Source: JAIBBG01 sp031417525
GTDB taxonomy: Bacteria > Bacteroidota > Bacteroidia > Flavobacteriales_D > Sanyastnellaceae
DNA: 14,279 nt
Direction: 5' to 3'
Assembly (NCBI GenBank): GCA_031417525.1
Contig: JANOVT010000024.1
Span: 1 to 14,279, forward strand
A program made the translations under genes and the position numbers. The notes below the pieces were generated by a model. That model was not told the DNA's origin. It ran no database searches and worked only from the letters and a program-made list of their open reading frames with translations. This document shows positions 14,016-14,279 of the stretch, piece by piece (the stretch's first letter is position 1; every line of letters starts with the position of its first letter).

Positions 14016-14279
14016 AGCCAATCTAGAAAGAATAAGTCTAGTAGCAAAAAAATTAGAATCAATACAAGAAAAAGTTGTTTTTGTTGGTGGTGCTACAATA
14101 TCATTTTATCCAAATAGGCAAGTATTTGAAGTGAGACCCACCTATGATGTCGATCTCATTGTTGAAATAATTACGTACGCCGAAAGAGCTGAATTCGAGT
14201 ATAAACTCAGAGAAATTGGTTTTACACATGATGTAGCCTCAGGATTGGCCTGTAGGTTTCGTATTAACGAAATTGTGGT
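14005..14279 (+). CDS. AbiEii/MenT-like nucleotidyltransferase, N-terminal part (runs off window)
   Basis: An ATG at 14005 overlaps the last 11 bases of the regulator and opens a frame with no stop to the window end (91 complete codons). It begins MSHKANLERISLVAKKLES. VVFVGGATISF (24-34) gives the GG of the nucleotidyltransferase fold, and RPTYDVDLIVE (44-54) gives the paired aspartates (Asp48, Asp50) that hold the metal. CRFRINEIV (83-91) is the strand that normally leads to a third acidic residue, beyond the window. This matches the AbiEii/AbiGii toxin family, related to MenT toxins that modify tRNA 3' ends. Overlap with the preceding regulator implies translational coupling, as in type IV-like toxin-antitoxin pairs. 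The fold is well supported. Toxicity and substrate are inferred from the family, and completeness cannot be judged. Confidence 0.8.
   Translation, partial: MSHKANLERISLVAKKLESIQEKVVFVGGATISFYPNRQVFEVRPTYDVDLIVEIITYAERAEFEYKLREIGFTHDVASGLACRFRINEIV

Overview
The window looks like a chromosomal segment of a Bacteroidota bacterium of moderate GC content. Four things point there: a TonB-dependent receptor with an N-terminal carboxypeptidase-regulatory-like domain, a secreted S8 protease ending in a type IX secretion (T9SS) sorting domain, a fused formimidoyltransferase-cyclodeaminase beside imidazolonepropionase, and a TAnnTTTG-type -7 promoter element. The genus cannot be fixed from the sequence alone. 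No rRNA, tRNA, CRISPR array or transposase was seen.

Layout, left to right. At 2-727 is the C-terminal end of a hybrid sensor histidine kinase (+). At 728-1330 is a 600-base gap holding several inverted repeats. At 1331-3691 is a TonB-dependent receptor (-). A divergent 300-base spacer with a pyrimidine hexanucleotide repeat separates it from a subtilisin-like T9SS cargo protease (3998-5671, +). Then comes bifunctional FTCD (5925-7634, -), a SIMPL/DUF541 exported protein (7836-8495, +), a DUF1905/YdeI-like protein (8705-9217, -) directly behind hutI (9220-10485, -), an outer-membrane barrel-like protein (10546-11280, +) and chorismate synthase aroC (11681-12724, +). The right edge (about 12858-14279) looks different: a small GT25-like glycosyltransferase (-) is divergent from a winged-helix regulator (+), which overlaps by 11 bases an unfinished gene for an AbiEii/MenT-like nucleotidyltransferase (+, cut by the window end).

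How the genes work together. HutI and FTCD are consecutive last steps of histidine degradation: imidazolonepropionate to N-formimino-glutamate, then to glutamate plus 5,10-methenyl-THF and ammonia. They lie on the same strand but are separated by two apparently unrelated genes; hutH and hutU are not in the window. AroC is a housekeeping shikimate-pathway enzyme. The receptor, protease, SIMPL protein and barrel protein are all cell-envelope or secreted products. The regulator-nucleotidyltransferase pair has the architecture of a toxin-antitoxin or abortive-infection module, with a strong palindrome over its promoter/start region.

A related inverted-repeat element recurs in three intergenic spacers (5740-5902, about 8555-8645, about 11366-11550). 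Two of these lie between convergent gene ends; the third copy has 31-base perfect arms.
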